This document shows positions 43,332 to 52,800 of a stretch of 64,000 nt of DNA, piece after piece. The number at the start of each line of letters is the position of its first letter. Position 1 is the first letter of the stretch. The notes beneath the pieces were generated by a model. It was not told the origin of the DNA and did no database searches. It worked only from the letters and a program-made list of their open reading frames with translations. The stretch spans positions 1 to 64,000 of the forward strand of contig NZ_PJZH01000004.1 in assembly GCF_002858715.1 (NCBI RefSeq), written 5' to 3'. The position numbers were made by a program, and so were the translations under genes. The DNA comes from Chimaeribacter coloradensis. Its GTDB lineage: Bacteria > Pseudomonadota > Gammaproteobacteria > Enterobacterales > Enterobacteriaceae.

Positions 43332-44383
43332 CAGCGTGTCCTCGGGTCGGTCAGGTAGGTCAGGGCATCGGCCAGCGCATTCAGGATGATGAAGCAGGTA
43401 CCGATCAGCAGCGTGCCGCCCAGGATCGCCGGGGTATCCGAGGCGAACAGCGCGGTGGTGAGGTAGCGCCCGACGCCCGGCCAGGAGAAGACGGTCTCGG
43501 TGAGCACCGCGCCCTCCAGCAGGCTGGCGTAGGAGAGCGCCAGCACGGTGATCAGCGTGCCCAGCACATTCGGGAAGATATGGCGCAGCAGGATGCGGCC
43601 GCGGCTTGCCCCTTTGGCGCGCGCCAGCGTCACATACTCTTTGTTGCTCTCTTCCAGCAGCGCGGCGCGCAGCAGGCGGGTAATGCCGGCCATCGCCAGC
43701 AGCCCCAGCACCACCACCGGCAGCCAGAGGTGGGCGAGGGCGTTGCGGAACATCTCCGGGTCACCGGAGAGCCAGCTGTCGATCAACACAAAGCCGGTTT
43801 TCGGCTCCAGCGTATAGACGTAGAGATCGTCGAGCCGCCCCGGCCCGGCAGACCAGTGCAGCACCGCATAGAACAGCAGCAGCCCCAGCAGGCCGAGCCA
43901 GAAGATCGGCACCGAGTAGCCCAGCAGCGAGATAAGCCGCGCCAGGTTGTCGAGCACGCTGCCCGGCTTCCAGGCCGCCAGCAGCGCCAGCGTGATGCCG
44001 AACACCGCACCGAAGATAATCGCGCAGGTCGCCAGCTCCACGGTGGCCGGGAAGGTGCGCAGCAGGTCGCTCATCACCGGCTGGTTGGTAATGCGGGAGA
44101 TGCCCATATCACCGTGCGCCAGGTGTTCGAGGTAGTGCCAGAACTGCATCAGCACCGGCTGATCCAGCCCCAGATCACGGCGCGCCTGCTCATAGGTGGA
44201 GGTGCTGGCGTGATCGCCGACGATTTGCAGCACCGGGTCAACCGGCGAGAGGCGGGAGAGCGCGAAGGTGAAGGCCAGCAGGCCGAGCAGGGTCACCACC
44301 ACCGACAGCACACCGGTCGCGACCCGCGAGGCGCGGCGCCAGAACAGCCGGGCGGACCCGGCTTCAGCAGACGTAACGGCCAT
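43331..44383 (-). CDS. Nik/DppB-type ABC transporter permease
   Basis: 350 aa. LSPVDPVLQIVGDHASTSTYEQARRDLGLDQPVLMQFWHYLEHL, then YVTLARAKGASRGRILLRHIFPN and TETVFSWPGVGRYLTTALFASD are the usual DppB/NikB marks. Slightly long because of an N-terminal extension and a periplasmic insertion (GPGRLDDLYVYTLEPKTG). Overlaps its neighbours by 1 bp on both sides. Confidence 0.92.
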   Translation of the reverse strand: MAVTSAEAGSARLFWRRASRVATGVLSVVVTLLGLLAFTFALSRLSPVDPVLQIVGDHASTSTYEQARRDLGLDQPVLMQFWHYLEHLAHGDMGISRITNQPVMSDLLRTFPATVELATCAIIFGAVFGITLALLAAWKPGSVLDNLARLISLLGYSVPIFWLGLLGLLLFYAVLHWSAGPGRLDDLYVYTLEPKTGFVLIDSWLSGDPEMFRNALAHLWLPVVVLGLLAMAGITRLLRAALLEESNKEYVTLARAKGASRGRILLRHIFPNVLGTLITVLALSYASLLEGAVLTETVFSWPGVGRYLTTALFASDTPAILGGTLLIGTCFIILNALADALTYLTDPRTR

Positions 44384-45951
44384 TACTTGGTGACCTGGGA
44401 GTAGTAGACCATGTCCGGGTTGATGCCCTGCACATAGCCTTGCAGGTTGTCACGCACCGCCACCAGGTTGCGCGCCTGCAAACCGATCACGTAGGGCGAG
44501 CTTTTCTGCACTTCGCGCTGCATCGCCTGGTACATCTCAATGCGTTTGTTCTTGTCGCTTTCAGCCGTGGCGGCCACGACTTTCTTGGTCAGCTCCGGGA
44601 TGTGCCAGTTAGAGCGCATCGCCAGCGTGGTGCTGCCGTCTTCCGGGTTGTAGGCAAAGGCCGCGGCGTTGGTGTTCGGGTCAAAGTAGTCCGCACCCCA
44701 GGCGTTAAGGGTCGCCTCATATTTATGGGCTTTGACGTTGGTGGCGACTTCGGTGCTGATGCCCGGGATCAGTTCCACTTTCACGCCGCCTTTGGCGAAG
44801 CTCGCCTGCAACGCCTGCGCGATGTCCAGGTACGGCGGCTGGTTGCTCACCGACAGCTTAAAGCTGACGTTGGTCAGCCCCGCTTTTTGCAGGATCTCTT
44901 TGGCTTTCGCCGGATCGTAGGTGAACGGGTTATCGTTCAGCGCGCCCAGGAAACCTTCCGGCAGGAAGGACTGATGCACCTGGAACTGGCCTTTCAGCAG
45001 GTCATCGGCGATGCCGTGGTAGTCAAACAGGTAGCGAGACGCTTCCCAGAAGGCCGGGTTTTTCAGCGCCGGGGAGGCCTCGGTGTTGAACTGCATGTAG
45101 TAGAGCGACGCCATCGGGATAGCCAGCGGCTTCACGCCCGCTTTGCCCTTCAGCGCGGCCATTTGGTCAGCCCCGAGGTTACGCGCGATGTCCGCGTCGC
45201 CCTGCTCCAGCAGCAGGCGGCGGGCGGCCGGTTCCGGCACGTTTTTGATCAGCACGTTTTTCAGCTTCGGCGCGCCGCCCGGTGAGGTCGGGTTCGCGGA
45301 CATCAGCAGCACTTCATGCGGGATGAAGCGGCGGATCTGGTAGGGGCCGCTGCCGGCAGAGTGGGTAATCAGCCACTGGTTGCCGTAGTCATTTTTCTTC
45401 TGGTTCGCCATCGCGGTTTTTTCGTCCACGATGGAGGCCACCGGCGCGGAGAGCAGGCTCAGCACGTAGGTCGGGCTGACGTTGGCGCTCCAGCTTACCT
45501 GCACCTGGTTCGGGCCGGTTTTCTTCAGGCTCGCGTCAACGTTTTCCGGCGTCCAGCCCAGCTGGGTCAGGATAAAGGAAGGCTCCAGGTTGAGCTTCAC
45601 CACGCGGGAGAGGGAGAAGATCACATCTTCCGGGCGAACCGGGTTACCGCTGGCGAATTTTGCGCCTTCACGCAGGGTAAAGGTCATGCTGCGGTTGTCC
45701 GCACCCGGCTGCCAGCTGCTGGCCAGCGTCGGCTGGATGTCGGTCGGGTTTTTCGGGTCAGACTGCACCAGGCGCTGGTAAAGGTTGGTGAACGCCTGCA
45801 CCGAGGTCAGTTCAAAGCCCTGCGCCGGGTCGAGGCTGCTGGCGTCATCGATGGACTGGGCGATCACCAGGGTGTCGGGCGGCGTGGCGGCATAGGCTGA
45901 AAAAGAGGTCGCCAGGGCCAGCGCAATCATAGAGGGAACGTTATATTTCAT
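44383..45951 (-). CDS. Nik/Dpp-type ABC transporter substrate-binding protein
   Basis: 522 aa with a Sec signal peptide ending near SAYAAT. SBP_bac_5 marks: DASSLDPAQGFELTSVQAFTNLYQRLV, FTLREGAKFASGNPVRPEDVIFSLSRV, GSGPYQIRRFIPHEVLLMSANP, YDPAKAKEILQKAGL. The first gene of a five-gene importer (to 40972). By context in a siderophore/metal region the ligand may be a metallophore or nickel complex, but a peptide is equally possible by sequence. A dyad lies upstream (46040-46070). Confidence 0.9.
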   Translation of the reverse strand: MKYNVPSMIALALATSFSAYAATPPDTLVIAQSIDDASSLDPAQGFELTSVQAFTNLYQRLVQSDPKNPTDIQPTLASSWQPGADNRSMTFTLREGAKFASGNPVRPEDVIFSLSRVVKLNLEPSFILTQLGWTPENVDASLKKTGPNQVQVSWSANVSPTYVLSLLSAPVASIVDEKTAMANQKKNDYGNQWLITHSAGSGPYQIRRFIPHEVLLMSANPTSPGGAPKLKNVLIKNVPEPAARRLLLEQGDADIARNLGADQMAALKGKAGVKPLAIPMASLYYMQFNTEASPALKNPAFWEASRYLFDYHGIADDLLKGQFQVHQSFLPEGFLGALNDNPFTYDPAKAKEILQKAGLTNVSFKLSVSNQPPYLDIAQALQASFAKGGVKVELIPGISTEVATNVKAHKYEATLNAWGADYFDPNTNAAAFAYNPEDGSTTLAMRSNWHIPELTKKVVAATAESDKNKRIEMYQAMQREVQKSSPYVIGLQARNLVAVRDNLQGYVQGINPDMVYYSQVTK

Positions 45952-46270
45952 GGGGTTTCCTTGCTGAGACTTTTTTCGCGAGTGTAGGTTAACTTAGGGT
46001 AGGGCAACCAGAACAATATTGGCTATGCTTATGCCTTATCGTTATAAATATATCTGTTATGAATATAACGTAACCACCTGATTCTACAAGCGCCTGTTTT
46101 ATAACGTTCAGTGAATGTCACCGGCGTTTCTGTTTTTAGATGACCCCGCAGAAAACCTGTTCCTCTGTGCACGCCCCGGTTTGTAACGTAATCGGCTGCA
46201 ATTGATTAGCAAGATTGATTTTTGTACTAATCTTAACGATCTCCGCCACCCCATTTGCCCGGATACCGCA
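45952..46270. other. Divergent intergenic region before importer and GGDEF-EAL gene
   Basis: About 320 bp, no gene seen, more AT-rich than flanks around 46010-46080. Must hold promoters for the minus-strand importer and the plus-strand signalling gene. Contains the dyad listed at 46040-46070. Confidence 0.6.
46040..46070. promoter_or_regulatory. Dyad CGTTATA-N17-TATAACG
   Basis: Perfect 7-bp arms at 46040-46046 and 46064-46070, 89 bp upstream of the binding-protein start. The wide half-site spacing recalls NikR operators (GTATGA-N16-TCATAC) in layout but not in bases. A metal-responsive site is possible. Confidence 0.4.
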
Positions 46271-48502
46271 ATGCTCAGTGATCTGCAACTTCCCGAAGGT
46301 TTCCGCCAACGTTTTAACCGGCAGATGCTCTACCCCCTGAGCGCGGTATTGCTGATCATGTTTCTGGCCATCGGTCTGTTCCTGGTCTGGTTAAGCCACC
46401 ATAACGACCGGACGCAACAGCAGCAGGAAGCGGCGATCATCTCCTCCTCACTGGCCTACGGCCTGACGGAGCTGGCCTCGCAGCAGCGCAGTGTCGCCGG
46501 CTGGGAGCCGGTGGCGCAAAAGCTGCGCGAGCAGCCGCTGGATGTCACCTGGCTTAACGAGAATGTCGGTGCCTGGCTCTATAACATGTTCAAACACCAG
46601 CAGGTGTTTATCCTCTCGCCGGATAACCGGATGGTGTTCTCCTCTATCAACGGCATGGCCGGCGATGACCCACGGCTGATGCCGCGTGAGGTGGTGCCGC
46701 TGCTGGAAGCCCTGCGCGCCCATGCCGTGCAGGCGACGCTGAACGGCGGGCCGGGGCAGAGGCTCCACCGGCCCAGCCGCGCCGCCAGCCTGACAGATGT
46801 GGCGATTGTGGAGGGCAACCCGGTGGTGTTTGCCGCCACCCCGATCCAGGGGCCGCGGTGGTCACGGGAAGCGCCCTTTACGCTGGTCAGCCTCCGGCTG
46901 CTGAATGACGGCTTTGTCGCGAGCCTTTCGCAGCGCAGCCTGATCCACGGCCTGCACTATACCGCCCGGCCCACCACCAATGCGCATGAGCACAGCATCC
47001 CGCTCTATGCCAAACATACTGACCAGATCGGGTATATGACCTGGCAGCCGGAGCGGCCGGGCAGTGAGATGCTGCATTATATCGGCCCGGCCGCCGCCCT
47101 GTTCGGGGTGCTGATCATCGCGGTGATGGTGGTGATGGTGCGCACGCTCTGGCACTCGGCGCTGAACCTGAACAAATCGATGATTGAGCTGCGCGCCAGC
47201 GAGGCGCAGGCGCAGCATCTGGCATTCCATGATGTTCTGACCGGCCTGCCGAACCGCGCGCTGCTGGACGACCGGCTCTCCCATTCGCTGGCGCTGACGG
47301 CGCGTAACGGCGGCTTTACTGCTCTGCTGGTGCTGGATCTCGACCGCTTCAAAAACGTCAATGACACCCTGGGCCACAGCGCCGGGGATGGGCTGATTAA
47401 AGAGGTCGCCTCGCGCCTCTCCGCGCTGGTGCGCAAAACGGACACGGTGGCGCGCATCGGCGGCGATGAGTTTGTGGTGGTGCAGACGGACGTCCACGAC
47501 CTGAGCGATGTGCAGGCGCTCTGCCAGCGCATCCATGCGGCGATTGAGCGGCCGTTTGTGCTGGCAGGCAACGACACCTTTATCGGCGTCAGTATCGGGG
47601 TGGCGCTGGCCCCGGCCGATGCGATGGAGCGCAGCGAACTGATGCGCAAAGCGGATATTGCGCTTTATGTAGCGAAATATGAGGGGCGCGGCCACTTCCG
47701 CTACTTCGAGCAGTCGATGGATGACTCGGTGCAGACCCGGCAGGAGATCGCCACTGACCTGCGTAACGCGCTGCTGAACAATGTCGGGCTGGAGGTGCAT
47801 TTCCAGCCGCAGGTGGACATGTCCGGCCAGCACGTCATCGGGCTGGAGGCGCTGTTGCGCTGGCAGCACCCGACGCGCGGCACCATCTCACCGGATGAGT
47901 TTATTCCGGTGGCGGAGGAAAACGGCGTGATTATTCCGCTGGGCGAGTGGGTGCTGCGCCAGGCGTGCCGCGCCTCCCACACCTGGCCGGCACTGTTTAT
48001 TGCCGTTAATGTGTCGCCGGTGCAGTTCCGCTCCAGCGATTTTGCCAACCGGATTAAAACCATCGTCGCGGAAGAGCAGGCAGACCCGACCCACATTGAA
48101 CTGGAGATCACCGAAAGTGTGCTGCTGAACGATGATGACGAATCCCGCCATACCCTGATGGCGCTGCGCGACGCCGGGTTTAAAATCGCGTTGGATGATT
48201 TCGGCACCGGCTACTCCAGCCTCAGCTACCTGAGCCGTTTCCCGGTGGACAAGATCAAAATCGACCGTTCGTTTATCCGCAACCTGGGCGAGGGTGAGAA
48301 CTCCGGCGCGATTGTGGAGTCCGTGGTGCGCCTCGGCCGGGCAATGGGGCTGACGGTCACCGCCGAAGGGGTGGAAACCGAAGGGCAGATGGCCGCCCTG
48401 ACAGAAGCGGGCTGCGACGAGATGCAGGGCTACCTCTTCTCCCGGGCGATCCCGCAGGATCAGCTGCCTGCGCTGCTGGCGAAATCGGAAGGCAACAAAT
48501 AG
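46271..48502 (+). CDS. Membrane GGDEF-EAL cyclic-di-GMP protein with CHASE4-like sensor
   Basis: 743 aa from the ATG at 46271; the open frame begins at a TTG at 46202. Layout: N-terminal membrane helix, periplasmic sensor (about residues 45-270, CHASE4-like), second helix, GGDEF domain with intact GGDEF (397-401) and an RKTD inhibitory site five residues before it, and an EAL domain with EAL (526-528), EITES, DDFGTGYSS. Both active-site motifs are intact, so it could both make and break c-di-GMP. Monocistronic; may control adhesion such as the fimbriae. Confidence 0.9.
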   Translation: MLSDLQLPEGFRQRFNRQMLYPLSAVLLIMFLAIGLFLVWLSHHNDRTQQQQEAAIISSSLAYGLTELASQQRSVAGWEPVAQKLREQPLDVTWLNENVGAWLYNMFKHQQVFILSPDNRMVFSSINGMAGDDPRLMPREVVPLLEALRAHAVQATLNGGPGQRLHRPSRAASLTDVAIVEGNPVVFAATPIQGPRWSREAPFTLVSLRLLNDGFVASLSQRSLIHGLHYTARPTTNAHEHSIPLYAKHTDQIGYMTWQPERPGSEMLHYIGPAAALFGVLIIAVMVVMVRTLWHSALNLNKSMIELRASEAQAQHLAFHDVLTGLPNRALLDDRLSHSLALTARNGGFTALLVLDLDRFKNVNDTLGHSAGDGLIKEVASRLSALVRKTDTVARIGGDEFVVVQTDVHDLSDVQALCQRIHAAIERPFVLAGNDTFIGVSIGVALAPADAMERSELMRKADIALYVAKYEGRGHFRYFEQSMDDSVQTRQEIATDLRNALLNNVGLEVHFQPQVDMSGQHVIGLEALLRWQHPTRGTISPDEFIPVAEENGVIIPLGEWVLRQACRASHTWPALFIAVNVSPVQFRSSDFANRIKTIVAEEQADPTHIELEITESVLLNDDDESRHTLMALRDAGFKIALDDFGTGYSSLSYLSRFPVDKIKIDRSFIRNLGEGENSGAIVESVVRLGRAMGLTVTAEGVETEGQMAALTEAGCDEMQGYLFSRAIPQDQLPALLAKSEGNK

Positions 48503-48607
48503 TTGCCGTTTCCATTATGCTGACGCGCGGCTTAGGCCACACAAAACGTGACGTTGTCACCTCTCTGATACCATCAGGACTTTTTTGCCTTTCAAAAGGA
48601 CAGGATC

Positions 48608-49168
48608 ATGCATTTTATTACGGTGCCCGGGTATACCAACTCCGGGCCGGAGCATTGGCAAACCCGGCTGGAACAGAAGTACCCGCAGATTATCCGTGTG
48701 CAGCAGCAGGATTGGGCGTGCCCGGCGCGGCAGGCGTGGATTGACGGCATTACCGCCACGCTGGCACCGCTGCGCGGCGAGGTGGTGCTGATTGGCCATA
48801 GCTGCGGCGCGGTGGCGATTACCCAGTGGGCAGCGCAATGCCGCATGCGGGACATGCCCACTTTGAACATCAAGGGGGCGCTGCTGGTTGCCCCGGCCGA
48901 TGTGGATGCGCCGGACGCGCTGGAGGCGATCCGCGTGCAGCGGCCATTGAGCCTCGAGGCCCTGCCGTTCCCTTCGGTGCTGGTCGCCAGTGACAACGAC
49001 GAACACCTGAGCCTGACGCGCGCCAACCAGCTCGCGGCCGCCTGGGGCAGTGAGCTGCGGATCATCCGCGGCGGCGGGCACCTGCACAGCGCCGCCGGTT
49101 ATGGCGAGTGGCCGTTAAGCGAGGTGCTGATCAACCAGATTTCCGGCAACCAGCTTCAACCGGTATGA
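48608..49168 (+). CDS. RBBP9/YdeN-type serine hydrolase
   Basis: 186 aa alpha/beta hydrolase. FITVPGYTNSGPEHWQTRLE at the N-terminus, nucleophile motif IGHSCGA, Asp in VLVASDNDEHLS and His in RGGGHLHSAAGYGEWP complete the triad. This is the RBBP9 family, whose cellular substrates are mostly unknown. AAAGGACAGG precedes the ATG. It is upstream of, but not co-transcribed with, the NRPS, and does not look like a type II thioesterase. Confidence 0.88.
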   Translation: MHFITVPGYTNSGPEHWQTRLEQKYPQIIRVQQQDWACPARQAWIDGITATLAPLRGEVVLIGHSCGAVAITQWAAQCRMRDMPTLNIKGALLVAPADVDAPDALEAIRVQRPLSLEALPFPSVLVASDNDEHLSLTRANQLAAAWGSELRIIRGGGHLHSAAGYGEWPLSEVLINQISGNQLQPV

Positions 49169-49173
49169 CAGCA

Positions 49174-49187
49174 GCCGGGAAACCGGC
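49174..49187 (+). terminator. GNRA-loop hairpin after hydrolase gene
   Basis: GCCGG (49174-49178), loop GAAA, CCGGC (49183-49187). Six bases after the hydrolase stop, no T run follows; likely a stabilised 3' end or weak terminator. Confidence 0.4.
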
Positions 49188-49204
49188 AATCTGTGGCCGA
49201 TCGT

Positions 49205-49211
49205 CTATACT
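49205..49211 (+). promoter_or_regulatory. Candidate -10 element CTATACT for the small ORF
   Basis: CTATACT matches the extended -10 typical of RpoS-responsive promoters, with no good -35 in front, which is usual for them. It lies about 63 bp before the small ORF at 49274. Suggests stationary-phase or stress expression. Confidence 0.45.
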
Positions 49212-49273
49212 GTTAATTCACTTTCGTTTTTTGACGAAACCTGGATAGCAACGTTAACCATGAGGAGCACGTT

Positions 49274-49396
49274 ATGAGCCAGCCACAGGACGATAAGAAC
49301 AAAACCCCGTCACCTTCCCACGCTCAGGACAAAGACGATCCGCATAGTGCACCGGAGTCCGGTGATAAAGAACCGGCGAAAGATAAACCGGAATAG
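49274..49396 (+). CDS. Small hydrophilic protein, 40 aa
   Basis: Short gene with a good ribosome site (GAGGAGCAC, 4 bp spacing). The product (MSQPQDDKNKTPSPSHAQD..., ending AKDKPE) is rich in Asp, Lys, Pro, Ser and Glu and has no hydrophobic residue worth mentioning, so it should be intrinsically disordered. It has a candidate stress-type promoter upstream and a strong hairpin downstream, so it looks like an independent transcription unit. I do not recognise a family; function unknown. Confidence 0.65.
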   Translation: MSQPQDDKNKTPSPSHAQDKDDPHSAPESGDKEPAKDKPE

Positions 49397-49406
49397 TCAT
49401 TGTCAG

Positions 49407-49425
49407 CCCGGCGCGGTGCGCCGGG
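49407..49425 (+). terminator. Hairpin after the small ORF
   Basis: Perfect 8-bp stem CCCGGCGC (49407-49414) and GCGCCGGG (49418-49425), loop GGT, followed by TTACC. Starts 11 bp after the stop codon. Confidence 0.55.
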
Positions 49426-49640
49426 TTACCGCACCGCCCCCGCCGTTATTTTCTGCTTAAATACCCCTGTTTCCATTAATCCTGCGCCGTTATTATTCTT
49501 GTTTTTATAATGATAAATTTTACGCTGTAAATTTCATGAACAAATTAACGCATTTTTATACGAGTCTATAGATCCCTGTAATAGGCGTTAGTATTATTGT
49601 TTCCTGTTTTATGCTGTTGTTTTTATGAAGTTAAAATATC

Positions 49641-49679
49641 AGATTATAAGATCTACTTAGTAGAAAGTGTTACACTTTC
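49641..49679. promoter_or_regulatory. Three consecutive dyads upstream of the NRPS
   Basis: AGAT-N6-ATCT (49641-49654), CTAC-TTA-GTAG (49653-49663) and GAAAGTG-TTA-CACTTTC (49663-49679). The last is a perfect 17-bp dyad and the best operator candidate, 137 bp before the NRPS start. Regulator unknown. Confidence 0.5.
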
Positions 49680-49757
49680 CCCTGCGCTTCCGCTTTAACC
49701 TCCCCGCCTGAGGTGTATTATCCCGCCCCACACTGCGTACCGCTACCCCAAAACGGT

Positions 49758-49775
49758 ATTCTCATTTTCATTCTA
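49758..49775 (+). promoter_or_regulatory. Weak Fur-like hexamer array before the NRPS
   Basis: ATTCTC-ATTTTC-ATTCTA, three tandem hexamers near ATTATC (14 of 18 positions). Ends 40 bp before the start codon. Considerably weaker than the site at 36738; treat as a candidate only. Confidence 0.3.
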
Positions 49776-49815
49776 TTGTAATTAACCCTGTCTTGACATT
49801 TACAGGAAATGACTT

Positions 49816-52800
49816 ATGCATTCCGCACCAGAAAAAGGGATAGCTTTCAATTCCCTTACCTCCGCTTTTATCTCACGCGTAAAAAAAACACCTGAAAAAA
49901 CAGCGGTGAGGCATAAAAATAAAAGCCTTTCCTATCAGTTGCTTGATGAAATTTCTACGTATATTGCGCACGTTATTTCCCGGTATATTCCTCTTGGGAA
50001 GAAAAATCCGTCAATTCTTCTCTGCCTTGAAAGGGATGAGCTTGCCATTGCCGCGATCCTGGCCTGTGTGAAAATGGGGATTACCTACATTCCTTTTAAC
50101 CCGCGCAACCCGGATGAGCGCCTGCATTATATGCTGAAGGATTGTTCGCCTTTATTAATGATAACCAATAAAAAAGAGGCGAAGCGGCAGAGCCTGTGCC
50201 CTGAAATATATCTGGAAGATATTCCGGATTACACCGGGGAAACATTACCGCTATTACCGGAAACCACCGGGCAGGAACCCGCCTATATTATGTATACCTC
50301 AGGGTCAACCGGGGAGCCGAAGGGGGTGATTGTTCCGCAACAGGGTATTCTCCGCCTCGCCCTTAACGGCGAACCTTTCCAGTTCCCGGCGCAGGCCGTG
50401 GTGGCGCAGTGCGGTAATATCGCCTTTGATGCCTCGACCCTGGAGATTTGGGGGGCGTTGCTGAACGGTGCCACGCTGGTGGTGGTGCCCTATGACACGG
50501 TGATCGACAGCGAGGCGCTGGCCGCGCTGCTGCGTAGTGAAAAGGTCACCGATGCGTTTTTCACCGTGGCGCTGTTTAACCAGTTGGTGACGGAAAACCC
50601 AGGGGTGTTCGGCACGCTGAACAACGTGCTGACCGGCGGCGATGCGCTCAGCCCGAAAGCCGTTCACGCGGCGCTCTGCTCAGCGACGCCGCCGGGGGCA
50701 GTCTGGAACTGCTACGGCCCCACTGAAAACACTGTGGTAACGACATTCCACCGGGTTAGCCGCGAAGAGAGCCTGCGCAGCAGCATTCCCATCGGCCGGG
50801 CCATTGCAGGCAGCCAGTGTTACGTGCTCGACGAAAACCGCCGGCCGGTAGCACAGGGGGAAGAGGGCGAGCTTTATACCAGCGGCGTCGGGCTGGCGGC
50901 CGGTTACCTGAATAAGCCGGACAAAACCGCCGAGGCCTTTTTGCCGAACCCGTTCTACCCGCAGGAGCGGGTGCAGACGCCGCACTCCGCGAGCGCGATC
51001 ATGTATAAAACTGGCGACCGCGTCCGGATGCTGGCTGACGGCAGCCTCGATTTTGTCGGCCGGGTAGATAACCAGGTAAAAATCCGCGGTTTCCGCCTGG
51101 AGCCGGGCGAAGTGGAGCACCAGCTCTGCCTGATCGACGGCGTTGAGCTGGCCATCGTGACCGTGGTGGAACATCAGGGGCAGAAAAAACTGGCCGCCTG
51201 GTGCAAAAGCAACCTTGAGGCGAATGCCATCCTGCTGAAAATGCAGCAGCAGGCCCCCGCCTATATGGTGCCGTCCTCGCTTCAGGTGCTGGAACAGCTG
51301 CCGCTGACCCCCAACGGTAAGGTGGACAAACGCAGCCTGCCGGTGCCGCAGTTCATCAGTGAGCTCTCCACCCCAGCGGAAACCGCCACGGAACGCTGGC
51401 TGAGTGACATCTGGCAGCAACTGCTGGCACTGCCGCACCCCGCCGGGCGTGAGGATCACTTCTTCTCGCTGGGTGGCCACTCTTTACTGGTGGTGAAACT
51501 TAAACAACGCATCCAGGCGGCATCGGGCAAGGTCGTCTCATTAACCGAACTGTTCCGCTGCCCGCTGCTGGCAGATATGGCCGCGTGCATTGATGCGCAG
51601 CCGGTGGAGGGCGCGGAAACGGCGATCGCCCGCGTCACACCGGGAGAAAAGGTGCCGCTCTCTGATGAGCAAAAACGGCTGTGGCTGATCTGCCGCCGCG
51701 AGCCGCACCTGCCGCATTACAGCATTCCCCTGACGTTCCGCCTGTCCGGTGAGCTGGACCCGGAACGCCTGGCGCAGGCGCTGGACACGCTTTGCCAACG
51801 CCACGAGAGCCTGCGGCTGCGGATTTATTCCACGGACGGCGTGCCCTGGCAGCAGGCCGCTGACAGTTCCCCGGCGCTGGTCATGGAAGAGGTGCAGGAT
51901 GAGCACGCCTTGCAGGAAAAAGTGCGTCAGGAGGTTCAGCGCCCGTTCCTGTTCGGCGATGACCCGCTGTTGCGCATGCGGCTCTACCGCGTCCCCGGCC
52001 AGCCCTGGCTGCTGCTGATCAACATTCATCATGTCATCACTGACGGCTGGTCAATGGGCGTCTTCTTCCGGGAGCTTTCCGCGCTTTATGCCGGGGATAA
52101 GAGCCTCGCGCCGCTGGAATGCCAGTTCACCGATTATTGCGCCTGGCAGCAAACCCAGGACCACAGCGCCGATCTCGCTTACTGGCAGCAGCAGCTGAAA
52201 GAGGTCACCCCGCAGCAGCTGCCCATCAGCGGCAAGAGTACCGGCCGCACCGTGACCCGCAGCCAGACGCTTTCACCGGCCCTGCACACCCAGCTGAAAG
52301 AGATGGCGGTGCAGTGCCGCACCGGCCTCTTTACCCTGACCAGCTCGGCGCTGGCGATCCTGCTCTCCCGGCTCTGCCACCAGCAGGATGTGCAGATCTC
52401 CAGCATCTGGGCCAACCGGCGGCATCAGGCACTGGCCGATCAGATTGGCTTCTTTGCCAATACTCTGATCCTGCGGATGCAGGTTGATCCTGAACGCCCG
52501 TTGCTTGACTGGCTGAAGGAAAACCACACGCGGGTGACGGAAGGGTTCCAGCACGGCGCTGCGCCGCTGGGTGAGGTGCTGGCGCAGTGCGGCGTCTCGC
52601 CTGCCGGGAACCAGCATCCGCTCTGCTCAGTGCTGCTGGTGTTGCAGAACACCGACGGCGGCGACGGCACCGGGCTGGCGTTGGCGGGGTGTGACGTCAC
52701 ACCTTGCCCGCTGCCGGATGAGCAGGCGAAAAGCGACCTGCTGATGATGATTGTGCCGGAGCCGGACGGCGGGCTGCGCGTCGATGCCACCTTCCGTGAC

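Larger units (their letters stand above)
49426..49815. other. AT-rich leader region of the NRPS gene
   Basis: About 390 bp with no gene; longest open frame starts are trivial. Three small dyads in a row (49641-49679) and a candidate Fur-like site (49758-49775) are listed separately. The AT richness continues into the first ~150 codons of the NRPS, pointing to foreign origin or nucleoid silencing. Confidence 0.6.
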
